Of a DNA stretch of 64,000 nt, positions 45,640 to 56,394 are shown in pieces. The notes beneath the pieces were generated by a model. The model worked only from the letters and a program-made list of their open reading frames with translations, was not told the DNA's origin and did not search any database. Origin of the DNA: Cladochytrium replicatum (Eukaryota; Chytridiomycota; Chytridiomycetes; Cladochytriales; Cladochytriaceae); assembly GCA_025526935.1 (NCBI GenBank), contig JAHLKD010000051.1:304546-368545 (forward strand). The letters are read 5' to 3'. The first letter of the stretch is position 1, and every line of letters starts with the position of its first letter. Position numbers and translations under genes: made by a program.

Positions 45640-46980
45640 TCTGATCTTACATGGCAACCCGCTCCAAAGACGTTATCCTCGATAAAGTAGGTGGATGCGA
45701 GCGGCATTGCGATGAGTGATCCCTTCGGAATGTCGATGTCGCCGACCTTCAGTTCGGCCACTGGCGGAGCGCCCCATCGTTCCCTGCTGGTGCATACGGA
45801 CAATCGCGCCGATGATGGAGTCCATAACATACATCTTCGACAGATGCTCCTGTGTCAACTGTTCTTCACCTTTCGGCACGACAGATTCGATATTGGCGCG
45901 GACGCGTTGCTGCAGCTCCTTATCGGCGGCCGGGTGGTAGACGGACGAAGAGAAAGTGAAGAATGTAGTGACAAAACTGGCAATGAGGAGGTCCTAGGCC
46001 TGACAAGCGGCTTCTCTCAGCGACTTTTAGGAGAGGAAGAAGTCCAGGCTGGATTTTTGGGGTTCGAAGCCTTTCATAAGGTGCTTTTGGGCATGGTGTG
46101 ACGGATTCCACAAGGATCTTGCTGGCTTCTTGTGACCCAAGAATGGGAAGATCAGTAAATAATGTTGCTTGGCCCACGCAGCTGGTTCGCAGATCAGGAA
46201 CGCCTGCCAATTAACAAGAATGTCAAAACAATCCATGATACAAGATATGCTCGGGCTGTTACGAAAACCTCTTTGAAGCGGGAAAACTCTTTCGGATATC
46301 ATTCCCCAAGATCCACTGCCATAAAAAGAGTTCAATATACTTTCATGTGATGGTTTCATGAGTAACTTCCGCATTACTATCCAATACCAATTTCTTCGCT
46401 GAAAGCATCGAACGACGCTCCTTTGGTCGTAGCCTCAGCCCATCCTGCAATACGATCACCCAAGTTTATATAGAACGACTTGTAGAACTGATTTGTGAGT
46501 GATCGAACGATTTTTTTGTTTGATTCAGCGGGGGTAAGTGGCTCAGGAAACTTGGGCATCCATTCACTGATCATGATCACCAGATCATTTAAGGTCTTTG
46601 ATAGGACAGTTGGAGAACCACTGGTTGATTTTTTTCCGACTTCAGGAACAAACATCCTTTTTTGAAATGGATCTGGACACACAAGGTTACTTTAGAAGCT
46701 TTGTGTTGGCTTACATGGATAGAAGCGAGGTAACCATAGTACCTTTGAATGTAATACAGCACAGAGCGAATGTTCCAGATTCCGAAACATATAAAGGACC
46801 ATCTGGAGTTTCAAGCATCTACTTTCGCGGTTGTAAGGCTTTGGCTTTCTTTGATAGGTCGAAGATGTGGAGTTTTGGAATTGTGAAAGGATTGGTGAGA
46901 TCAGATCTCTCTATTGAGGGCAAGCGTCCCATTAATTTGTTTAGTCCAGCCAATCCCAACCCGCCAGACAATCTTTCACA
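45640..46980 (-). pseudogene. cytochrome P450 relic 2
   Basis: Minus-strand pieces in P450 order: SEWMPKFPEPLTPAESNKK and NQFYKSFYINLGDRIAGWAE (N-terminal half, 46682-46380), YLLIFPFLG (about 46150), DLLIASFVTTFFTFSSSVYH (I-helix, about 45985), KELQQRVRANIESVVPKGEE, MYVMDSIIGAIVRMHQQG and DIDIPKGSLIAMPLASTYF. Frames change between pieces, the E-x-x-R helix is degraded (E to G, G-A-I-V-R), and the heme loop is absent. A possible N-terminal patch lies in 46700-46980. It follows the dCache fragment at 47390 on the same strand, as P450 relic 1 follows the live dCache genes. Confidence 0.65.
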
Positions 46981-47389
46981 AAATGTCTAGCAAGTTCTAT
47001 TGTTTCCGTAGCCTTCCCCTTAAACTAACTTTCCTTGGAAATCCCAAATAAGAACAAGAATGTCAGGACGTGAATAATAACAAACAAAGCCTAATGGAAC
47101 AAAGTTCCTAACTAGAATAGAAGGGTTCAGTTCGAAACTTGCAGTCGACATAAGTCATTTTTACACTGCTTCTTTTTCTTTTCAAACAAAACTTTATGAA
47201 GAAAACTAAACATCAAGTATCAACAGAAGTCCAGTGCCAAAGTGATCAAAGTGATGGGTCACTAGGAGGGTTACACCAATATTGGACATGGGTTTGAAGT
47301 TTCGGACTTGATTCGGCTGTGACCTGTGTTTATGAATGGTGGCTGCAACGATGTGGCAATTCAGTGGCCTAACTAACCCAACAGTTTGT
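46981..47389. other. AT-rich intergenic sequence
   Basis: Between the P450 relic and the dCache fragment. Presumably what is left of the missing 3' part of the duplicated dCache gene, but I recognise nothing in it. Confidence 0.35.
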
Positions 47390-47655
47390 CACATACCTTG
47401 TAACAACCACAAGGTCACCTGTCACAAACCCTGACATGAGCGCGCCAATCATTCTTATATTCACAATCAAAGAATAAACAAATTTGTACCATAGGCAGCT
47501 TTGAAGCTTGTTCTTGCAGCGAATGCATCGATACGAATGTGTCGAATCAGAATGCTTCCCATATTTGGCCAATCAGACGGCTATGCAAATCAATTACCTG
47601 CGATCATCAATCCAAGAGGGAGTTTGCATGACCACAGGAATGAGCGTAGCGTGTC
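47390..47655 (-). pseudogene. fragment of the dCache-TPR-vWA gene (exons 2-3)
   Basis: Minus strand 47650-47598 encodes LIPVVMQTPSWIDD (exon 2 end of the 12.8-kb gene reads LIPVVVQAPSWIDD) followed by a donor site. 47554-47397 encodes ILIRHIRIDAFAARTSFKAA, a stop, then NIRMIGALMSGFVTGDLVVV and a donor (live copies: VLIRDIRIDAFIARTSFKAA, MMGAFMSGFARGDLGVV). The exon-intron order is preserved, so this is a genomic duplicate, not a retrocopy. An in-frame stop and the loss of all other exons make it dead. Confidence 0.85.
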
Positions 47656-47989
47656 TTTTTTAAACATATTCATTTATTTTGCACATACAATGCATCATAA
47701 TAAAACACCCAAAGTCCTGTACAAGACAGTCATGGACCAGCACAAAGGCAGGCTCTGCCATGAGTCACATCAAGTCAAATATATGGCTTTGTCAACCAGT
47801 GTTAGACATTCAATTTGCATTTTTTCCCCTCTGGAGTGTACTGCTTCCTCTGCTGACTTCTCTACAATTACATTTGATTTTGGCTTGGTCCAATAAGGAT
47901 TAAAGTCTGGACTATCCAGGAAAACCCAGAACGTTTGGGCCCAAGAGTTGCATCTGGACCCGTTATAATAAGAAATCCGGTGTAAAGGG
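47656..47989. other. no supported gene
   Basis: AT-rich sequence between the dCache fragment and the LINE-like relic; frames on either strand are short and patternless. Confidence 0.35.
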
Positions 47990-48900
47990 AAATTTTATAT
48001 TTGAAACGTTCTCGAAAAATTTGTCCAATCAAATGCGAGCCTGGTGTAAGGAGGGCAGGTATAACCAGTTCTGTACTGCTAAAGTGCCGAACAACAGGAC
48101 AGTAATAACTAATGAAAAAAGAAAATGCTTTAATCCACAATGGAGGACCAGAGTGAGAGTGTGAAGGGGAAATCACTAATGGTAGACACATACAGTGAAG
48201 CCAATCTAATGAAGACAACAAAAAGCTGAAGACTACTGTGCAAGATTAGCTGGAGTGAGAATGCGAACAGGAGAAAGCTTATCAATTGCAACATCATGGG
48301 AAGTTGTAAAACAGGAATAGGAACAGGAGGCAGCAATAGATCAAAACACAAACATTGTGAAACTTGAGATCTACAAAGAATTTCAGCACGACAGCGACAA
48401 CACTGCTTGCAGTGGTGATAAAACAAACGTCTAAGAATCTACTGCAGAAGTCTCAAGAATATTAACAATAGGGAAGCATGGAGGAGCAATTGCTAGTGCA
48501 TGAGGGGAGGGACTAAAAAATTTTTGGGCAACACACCAATGAGTGGTGGGATGATAATTAGTATTGTCACCAAGTGTACCTTGTTGCAGGTGTAACCGTC
48601 CAAGATTCTGTGAAGTGGGTGTAAGACTACTGCAAGAAATTTTGTGAGAAAGCTGCAAGAACAATGGAGCAAGAATTATTGAAATTGGACGATAAAGCTC
48701 CAGAGGGAAATGATCATGACCCGAGGCAGATTCCAAAGGGTAGTTTTTAACAGCTAAAACAAAAGTTTCAACATCCAATGGCAGCTGAAATCACACAGAA
48801 CAATTGGAGGTGAAACTGGTTCAGCAGGAAGAGCAATGTAGACATTAGGAAAATGATCAGGATATTTGGCTAAAGACTGAGGATCAAAGTCTAAACCATG
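47990..48900 (-). mobile_element. LINE-like reverse-transcriptase relic
   Basis: A minus-strand frame (48778-48431) reads KNYPLESASGHDHFPLELYR, IILAPLFLQLSHKISCSS and LGDNTNYHPTTHW. This is the finger region of a non-LTR reverse transcriptase (K-x-x-x-S-x-G-x-D-x-x-x-x-E-L-Y...; K-x-G-D-x-x-N-Y-R-P-I-T) with substitutions at conserved sites. Upstream, AKYPDHFPNVYIALPAE (about 48880-48830) fits the preceding segment. No intact catalytic YADD is seen. Downstream frames to 47990 are broken. Inactive. Confidence 0.5.
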
Positions 48901-48904
48901 AGCT

Positions 48905-49025
48905 GAAGTACGAAAGTTAGCACAGCGTCGAGCATGAAAGACATGGTCCACAATGCACCAAGGTTTTGGGTTCGATTCTCGCAGGGTGTGATAATATAAC
49001 AATAACAATAATAATGATATTCACC
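48905..49025 (+). mobile_element. possible tRNA-derived SINE
   Basis: A tRNA A-box-like sequence (gttagcacagcg, about 48916-48927) and a B-box-like gggttcgattctc (48968-48980) are spaced about 50 nt apart. An (AAC/AAT)-type tail follows (ataacaataacaataataat). The layout fits a polymerase III SINE head and tail, adjacent to a LINE relic. It does not fold into a convincing complete tRNA. Confidence 0.3.
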
Positions 49026-49221
49026 AACTGTGGCAATGCCCAGGTGGTCACGTTGTCTCGTGGTGTGTGATCTCTGGACGGCCGGCATCAACCGAACACC
49101 GGACAAAGGGTGGGTTGTGGGCTACCCTGGAGCAATGCATGCTGAATGAGCGCATGCAGTCTAACTTCGTCTTTCAGAGAACTTGGATTGTACCTCTTCT
49201 GCTGAAATTCCCGTCTCTAAC

Positions 49222-52200
49222 ATGGTGCCAAACTCGCCACAAACCCACTCCATCCTCGATGCGAACGGAAATCCTCGCCCGTCCGTTTCGTCGTCTCATG
49301 CGTCCTCAAACGCTAATTCTATGGGCGCTGCTTCGAATGACCCAAACTCTTTGCTGCAAAACATTATCGCTGAGGTATGCATTTCCGATGATTGCTGCGC
49401 TAGACAACTAACTACATAAACTTAGCGTGATTCTCTCCGGGAGCAGAACAGTCACCTTTGGAAACTCAACGAGCGACAGCGTGAAAAGATTCATATCCTC
49501 GAATCAAGGATCGCTAACCTCGAACGTCTCCTAAACTCGCAGGACCAACAACTCCAACATCTACAACATCTCCAGCAGCAGCAACAAAATTACTCTGAAT
49601 CCATTCCCAATTCTTTCCAACCTCTCCCACAAATCCCCTCGAACGCCTCTTCGCCTTCACTCTCCCTCCCTCAACCTCAAAGTTCCTCTCCTTCACTTCT
49701 TGACGAATGGTCCTCTGCATTCCCTGCCTCAAATCTACCAAACTCGTCAGCTCGTCTTCGCAGAGCATCCCACTCTGCCCATCTCGCTGGTTCGAGCCCT
49801 CTACCGCCAGTATCCGCTCCGCCGTCCCTGTCGAGAAGAAATTCGGCGTCTTTGTCTAGGCGGAGCTCTGCTTCTCATCTCGCCAACATGTTTCCGCCCA
49901 TGAATGAGGAATTTAATCAAAGACATCGGGCAACGAGTGCCGATGCGAGATCGCCCGATCTATTTCCAATACATGATGGTCCCCATAGACCCGTGAGGCC
50001 CGCCACTCCGCCCGCACCAAAATCCCTCTCCAGACCCAATGCCCATACCTTGAACGAGGAACAGCAGCAGCAGAATGCATCTCCGACAATGTACAACAAC
50101 TATGACGATTTTGGCACCAGAAGAATGGAGCAGTATGGTCACCAGCAGCAGCAAACGCAGCAAAATCAACAGATGATGCAGCAGAATCAGCAGTACACTC
50201 AAAGACCCGAAGGATACCAGCAACAACAACTGCAACAACAACAATACCAACAGCAGCTCCAGCAACAGCAGCAACAGATGGACGCGTACAACAATCCACA
50301 ACGGCTTGATCAGTACAACCAACAAGAGGCGTATCAGCAACAGCGACCTGCGACAGCACCTGTTCGACTGGACCCGATCCCCCACTCGGATCCCAACACT
50401 CCTGTTGAATCCACCCCCGCAACATCCACGCATAACGACATCAACCAGCAGCAACAGCAGCAGTTGCCGCCGCGCAGGGTGTTTGGAGCGCGACCAGCTC
50501 CTCCTCCTACAATCGCAACTGGAGATAAGGACGGACAAAGTGCAGGACCAGGAGAGAGGCTTGTGTCGCCGCGGACGAGGAATGTGACTGCGCCGGCGGA
50601 ACTGGGGACGCCGCAGAAAATGGAGAGCGAGCAGAACCTTCCCAATGTCCAACCCGAAGAGGTAGGATGAAGAAAATAACGTTTGAGCCATGAAAATGTT
50701 CACCTTATATTTTTGCAGCCAGCGACGGTACCACCACCGACTTACATTGACGCACTTCCGGCTCCCACTCCCCTACAACAACCACAACAGCCACACCCCA
50801 CGCAGCTTCCTCAGATTCCCGTCTCGGATATCACTTTCAATATAACTCAAACCGCTTTCAAAGACAATGAAAAGTCGAAAGTCTCCTTGGCCATCGCGAT
50901 CTCGATCCGCGACGCTGCGGGTCGAGAGCTAGGCACAATTGTGAAGACTTACGCAGATTTCGTGGCTGTAGATGGGAAGGTCAGGACCGTGAGTCGAAGT
51001 TCGGAGAAGGTTGGGAAGTTGCCGAGCGTTTCGGGGAACCACGAGCAGCGGAAGGTGTGCTTGGATCGATTGCGGTTATCATATTATTTGACGGTGTTTT
51101 GCTTTACAAGGCGGTTTTAGAAGGTTACCTAAAGGAGATGCAAAAGCATGTGGGGCACACAACCGATTTTGTGGAGTTTTTGAATTCAGGTGCTGTAACT
51201 ACTCCTGTTGCGACAATCGTGACAGCACAGAAAAAGGTGTGGAATCGGAAAAAAGAAGTTTGCTTTCCAATAAAATACTGATTCTGTCTCTTGAGTAGTC
51301 TGCGCAGAGCGACACAAAGGAAGGCGTTCTCCTTAAGCGAGGGAAAAATTTTGGAGGCTGGAAACCGAGGCTCTACACTCTCAAATCTGGTTACTTTGAT
51401 TACTACGACGTTGTACGCATCGAATTTGCTTTATTTTTACTTTTTGGTTGCTGTGCTTATTCAAGTTTATGTCACTAGAAATCGAAGGAGCATGGCGGAA
51501 CAATCAAGCTCAAATACTGCTCGGTCACACCCGGAGTCGTCCATAAAGATTCCACGGATAGGGAGCTCAGGACTGCGTTCACCCTTACGGAATATAAACG
51601 CACGGTGTTTTCCGACACCGCTGTGCCTGCACTTGTGCCGCTGGACGGTGTTGGTGTTCCGCAGGTTGCGGAGGGGCGGATCGTAGCTCGACATGTACTT
51701 AGTGCACCTAGTGATGAGGAAAGGACCGATTGGATGCGATGCTTGATTTCTCAGATCCAAAATGCTCGCGCAGTTGCAGCCGCCGCTGTATCAGCATCAA
51801 AGTCTAGCGCTGCCGCCCCTACTGCGACAGAAAAAGCAACACCGACCGTCGCGTCAACGAATGGAAAGGGTGTGGAAAACAGGGGTAAAAACAACCCGTT
51901 GCGTGCTTTGAACGCATTGAGTTTCGTTTCGGACGATGGGAACGATTTGTTTGGTGAAGAGATTGTGGAGAAGGGTGGGCCGGGGGGAAAAAAGAAGAAG
52001 AAAGAGGAAGCGGTTGCAGCGGTTGCGAGCCCGACGCCGTCTGCGCAGGTTTCCATCCCCAAACGGCGGTTCCCTGCGAATAATAACGCGAATGGGCCTC
52101 CGACCCCAACGACGCCGACTGGAGAGTCAGCTCCTCAACTCACGAGTGTTGTATCTCCGTCTCCACCGAAAGCGGGACTATTGGGTGCGATGTCGTCCTC

Positions 52201-54063
52201 GCCGCCAAAGAGCGGGAACACGAGGCCAGTGCTGACAATGCAGCCGCCACCCGGGCAGGCAAATGGAGTCGCGCCACCGAGGTTGAGGAATTATGTGGAC
52301 GATAATGAGAGGGTGATGAAGCAAAAGACAGCGGTGTTGGATGGTGTCGAGGGCGGGACAGGGCCGAAAGAAGGTGGTGGAAGTAATGCGACAGAGGAGA
52401 AATCAAAGACGGACAAGAAGTCAAAGAGGATGACAGCCATGGGTGGATTTGTTGGGTGGGGAAAGAAGAAACCTAATGGTTAGTGAAGGAAGTTGGAAAA
52501 GTGGTTGTGGTAACCAACTGTTGTTTTCAGAGTCTAGCTCCTCATCGAGAGCGGTTATGGAGAACGGAGCGAAAAGGATCTTTGGAGCACACCTTGCGGA
52601 TGCCATTGCGATCTCTAGGATAAAGGAAGGTTATGAACTACCTGCTGTCGTATATAGATGCATAGAGTATCTTGAGGGAAAGAAGGCGGGTGACGAGGAA
52701 GGCATATATAGGCTATCGGGGAGTGCAACTTTAATCAACCAGCTGCGAGATCGATTCGATACAGGTGAGCATCAGTTGGAATATTAGTTGCATTAATGTG
52801 TTTATTATGATTTTGCAAGAATTGGATGTCGATTTGCTGGGCTCTGGCGAGTACCACGACGTGCACGTAGTTGCAGGATTGCTGAAGCTGTACTTCCGCG
52901 AACTTCCCACTCCGGTCCTAACGCGAGAGCTCCAGAAAGAGTTCCTGCGCGTTACTGGTAACTGCTCTTCATTTCACTTGTAACAAATTCCTGGCTGACG
53001 TTCTGGCAAGACCTCCAGGACCGGAACGAGCGTGTGGCCGCAATTGCGCGTTTCGTCGCCCAACTCCCTTTGGCTAACTACACACTGCTACGTGCCATGA
53101 TAGGGCATATCATCCGCATCGTACAAAAGAGCGACCGTAACAAAATGACAGTACGGAACATTGGTATTGTGTTCTCTCCGACACTGGGGATCCCGGCTGG
53201 AGTGTTCACACTCATGCTTGCGGAATACGAGATAATATTTAGTTATGGAGTTGGGCCAGACGGAGAGCGTGAAAGGGCTGCAAAGGCTGCGGGTTTGAAG
53301 GAGGAGAAGGCCGCGGAGCTGGCAGGAGTTGTTTCACCGCCGCTGCCAAATGTACCACCACCGGTACCAGTAAAGGAGCATGATGTGCCGACGCAGGCGT
53401 CGACCCAGCAGGATATGGGAGCGGATGGGAAAACGCCTTTGTGGGGTTACACTAGTGGATCGTTAAGTCGTGTGAATGGGAGTGGTGCGGACGTCGAGGA
53501 AGCTGAGGGTATTGTGACGCCAGGGCGGAAAGGAAGACTGGCGGGGGTTGGTGATTCTGAGGCAGGAGCCAGTCGGAATAGTTTGAGTTATATGGAAGGG
53601 TAAGTTATAAAAGTTCGCTTGCTCCTCTGTGCGTTATTGACGTTGATTTGGAATATACAGAGCTCCCGAGATGATCAAGTCACTTGAAGCTACCACTCTC
53701 GCCGTGCGTTTCGATGATGACGCTGGGGACTTCAGCGAATCAGATGTGGGAGAGCTCGTAAGTCCCAAACCTGGCGGGCGACGACGGAACCGCAGCAACA
53801 ACAACGAAGATGCGAGCAGTATTTCGTCCGAAGGCAGCTCGTGGAGGCGAGGGGGGTACGCGGACGGCGACGACGCCGGGTCGAGGTTCGATCAGTATCT
53901 TGCTGAGAGGATCCAGGGACGCCAAGGGGCAGATGGGGCGAGCGTGAGGAGTGTGGTGGAAGAGGAGGATGTGGTGATGGAATATGGAGGTTCAGACTAC
54001 AGTGCGGAAGAGAGGGATAGCGAAGATGAAGCGGGTGGAGACGATGTGGTTGTGATAGATTGA
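49222..54063 (+). CDS. BEM3: PX-PH-RhoGAP protein, Bem3-like
   Basis: Ten exons (49222-49374, 49426-50661, 50719-51054, 51111-51236, 51299-51412, 51479-52478, 52531-52764, 52820-52957, 53011-53599, 53661-54063), about 1442 aa. An N-terminal coiled coil (LREQNSHLWKLNERQREKI) is followed by a long Gln/Ser-rich region. A divergent PX domain (SDITFNITQTAFKDNEKSK, then VLEGYLKEMQKH) and a PH domain (KEGVLLKRGKNFGGWKPRLY, TLKSGYFDYYD, RTDWMRCLISQI) come next. The RhoGAP domain carries AVVYRCIEYLEGKKAGDEEG then IYRLSGSA (arginine finger in EGIYRLSG), VAGLLKLYFRELPTPVLT, and NKMTVRNIGIVFSPTL. Bem3 is a Cdc42 GTPase-activating protein setting polarity and septin assembly. The acidic tail and polyQ are species-variable. 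An upstream in-frame ATG-less extension exists; start set at 49222. Confidence 0.85.
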
Positions 54064-54298
54064 GAGGCGGGGTGTAAGAAAAAGCGAGAATGACGCTGTT
54101 CTCAGAAATGTTTGTGGATGGCCTAAGTCTGTGCGGTGGTTCACAATGTACTTGTTTTTGGGACGGTGTGTGCGTTTTGTTTTCAAGATTGTATTATTCG
54201 CTATTGTTTGCGTTGCAATCCTCGTCTTCTGTCCACTTTTTTGAGTGCAAGTGTAAAATCCTCTTTGTTATTTCTCCGCGACAGAGTTTTTCCGCACC

Positions 54299-55339
54299 AT
54301 GATGGCAGAGACACGTCCGCTCGTACTGCCATCGAACGCCAAAGCCGAAAACAAGAGCGAGACAAAACTAGAGTCAAGAGCGCACACGATGTTCACATTG
54401 TCTACCTTCTCCAAAGTTATCCTGAGCATTGGTTTTGCAAGTCTTCTCTCAGTGGTACCTCCATCAGTCTCAAAAGTTGGTAAATACTTTGCTGATCACA
54501 ATCTCTTTCTTTCACGTATTTCTGCGTCTGAATCGACAGGCACTACTCGCCCGAAGATCTTCCTCCACATCCTCCCAGCCGGGCGTACAACCCAGTGCAG
54601 GCAGTGTTTCACGCACAGGAGGTGAGAGAACGATAGATTTTTCATTTAAGTATTCTAAAGGATTTGAAATCTCACAGAGCCTCGTTCTATTGTCAAGCGA
54701 GCCCACCTTTTTGGGCAACAAAATTGGCGCGAGAACGAATGGAAAGCGGTCGACGACAGGTAGAAACAGTTATTGTGATCTCTTTACTCTCATCATGCTG
54801 AAATATCGATGCGATATTTCAGAGTTCGAGGTGGTAAATCGCAGTCCTATGTTGGGGTAACACAAAATTCGCACCTTCGATTTTTCGGAAACGTCGACAC
54901 CGCAACGCTTGGAGGAGCCGGATTCGCATCTCGTCAGATCACCGATAAGGTCTATTTTACATCGATGGCGCTAGAAAAGTACTCTGGGTTGACAGTCACA
55001 ACCGTCGCTGGAGATGGCAAGCAATACGCTCTGAACTTGAAGACTACACTCATTCCAGACATTCCGGATGGTGGACCCCGCAGCACCATCGAATACAAGC
55101 ATATTTTTAGTGCAAATGCCGCTCAACAGGAAACACTCATCCAGTGGTCGCAGTTCAAACCGTACTACCGGGGACGACCTGTGAATGAAACAGAAGTTGC
55201 AAAGGAGGTTGATCCTGCTTCTATTGTAACTGTTTCGCTAATGTGTCAAAGTTTGTTTGACAAACAAAGTGGCCCGTTCTCCGTCGAGCTGGTTGCTATT
55301 GATGCAGTGAAAGTTGAAACAAGAACTGGAATGGAATGA
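54299..55339 (+). CDS. complex I assembly factor CIA30/NDUFAF1-like
   Basis: Three exons (54299-54475, 54540-54748, 54823-55339), 300 aa. The N-terminus has a hydrophobic segment (KVILSIGFASLLSVVPPSV) and a basic Ser-rich stretch (ARRSSSTSSQPGVQPSAGS) that may serve mitochondrial import. The CIA30 domain follows: VRGGKSQSYVGV, LRFFGNVDTATLGGAGFASR, YSGLTVTTVAGDGKQYALNL, LIQWSQFKPYYRGRPV, and the terminal strand SGPFSVELVAIDAV. CIA30 proteins chaperone the membrane arm of respiratory complex I, though the same fold occurs in non-mitochondrial proteins. The first intron-exon join after NGKR was chosen because it alone keeps phase. Confidence 0.8.
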
Positions 55340-55787
55340 TGAGTGAATAATGTGAACTATCGCTTGCTGCTGAAGGATATGCAAGTTAATCTTAAAACAA
55401 AAAGATGGAATTGAGCAGTCTTATTCCTCACAAGATTCCTACTACCTGCAGCTGTTCCGGCCAGAATTTAATAAAACCATAAGATTGTCCGTTGTGAAGT
55501 TCATTGTATTGTGGGAGTATGCAAAGTACCAAGAGAAAGGTGATAAAACCCCTGACTGGATATGTTGTTGGATTACAACACTGCAGCACCAGGAGTCGAG
55601 GGCAGTGTTAAGATTTGGGGAGTTTTTGTGGGAAGACAGATGGTTGGCTTTCCAGTATCTGGTGATTTTCGATTGGTACAAGAATTCCAGCAAACAAATA
55701 CAGTTATCCACTTTGATCAGCTTCCTTTTTCAAAGGTGACCAATTTGGTACCTAACAGTTATTCCAAGCCGGAATGTTAATAACATT
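55340..55787. other. intergenic, weak overlapping frames only
   Basis: Frames on both strands (55485-55780 plus, 55442-55711 minus) without motif. Possibly the left flank of the candidate mobile unit; no terminal repeat recognised. Confidence 0.35.
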
Positions 55788-55985
55788 CGGACGGACCGTC
55801 CGACGCGAATTTATTAAATGCGGACGGACCGTCCACCTCGAATTTATTAGCCACGGACGGACCGTCCAACGCGTTTTTATTAGGCGCGGACGGACCGTCC
55901 AACGCGTTTTTATTAGGCGCGGATGGACCGTCCAACCCATTTTTATTAACCATGGACGGACCTTCCAGATGCAATTTATTCTGCT
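55788..55985. repeat. 33-bp minisatellite, six copies, palindromic core
   Basis: Units begin at 55788, 55821, 55854, 55887, 55920 and 55953, an exact 33-bp period. Each starts cggacggaccgtcc (or a one- to two-base variant); ggacgg-a-ccgtcc is a perfect 6+6 palindrome around one base. The rest of each unit is AT-rich (aatttatta / tttttatta). Both strands are open through the array because 33 is a multiple of 3. Confidence 0.95.
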
Positions 55986-56394
55986 TCAACTGTAATTCAT
56001 GCTATCTCAATCTCTCTTGTAGGTGGATTTTTCACTAAGTCTTTTCATTTCATGGGTTAGGCGATGATGCTGTTGGGAGAGACTCCTTTGATTTCGTGGG
56101 CTAGAGCATGCTACTGGTGTAGAGAACTGATTCTTTGTATTTGTTTGTCCAAAATCTCCACCAACCATACACCTTGATAACAAGCTTCTCTGCCACCCCG
56201 GGGGTTATCAGGGCAAGACCTGGCCACAGGGTCTTCCTGCTATAGATAGTGGATCTCAACTTCCTCTCCGGCCATACCACAGCTTCTACCGCTGCTATTA
56301 GTGCAACTTCCACTCTCGTCAAAGCTAGTCAACAATCTGAAGTATGCTCTCACACGGTACAGTATATACTAGGTGCTCATGGTCCTACCGTTAG
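55986..56394. other. upstream region of the recombinase-helicase gene
   Basis: No independent gene seen. Presumably promoter and 5' UTR of the gene at 56395; a plus-strand frame from 56249 overlaps exon 1 in another frame. Confidence 0.4.

Noticed and set aside
46598-46990. 130-codon plus-strand frame opposite the P450 relic
   Set aside because: No motif recognised; the minus strand carries P450-like pieces in order, so the plus frame is more likely chance.
48905-49000. Functional tRNA gene
   Set aside because: Only box A/B-like motifs are present; acceptor and anticodon stems do not pair convincingly.
49913-50703. Leucine-rich minus-strand frames that look membrane-spanning
   Set aside because: They are the complement of the CAG/CAA poly-Gln region of the Bem3-like gene.
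55788-55985. CRISPR-like array
   Set aside because: Units are directly adjacent 33-bp tandem copies without unique spacers, and the host is eukaryotic.
55774-55995. Repeat proteins with an 11-residue period on both strands
   Set aside because: Explained by the 33-bp minisatellite; both strands stay open only because the period is a multiple of three.
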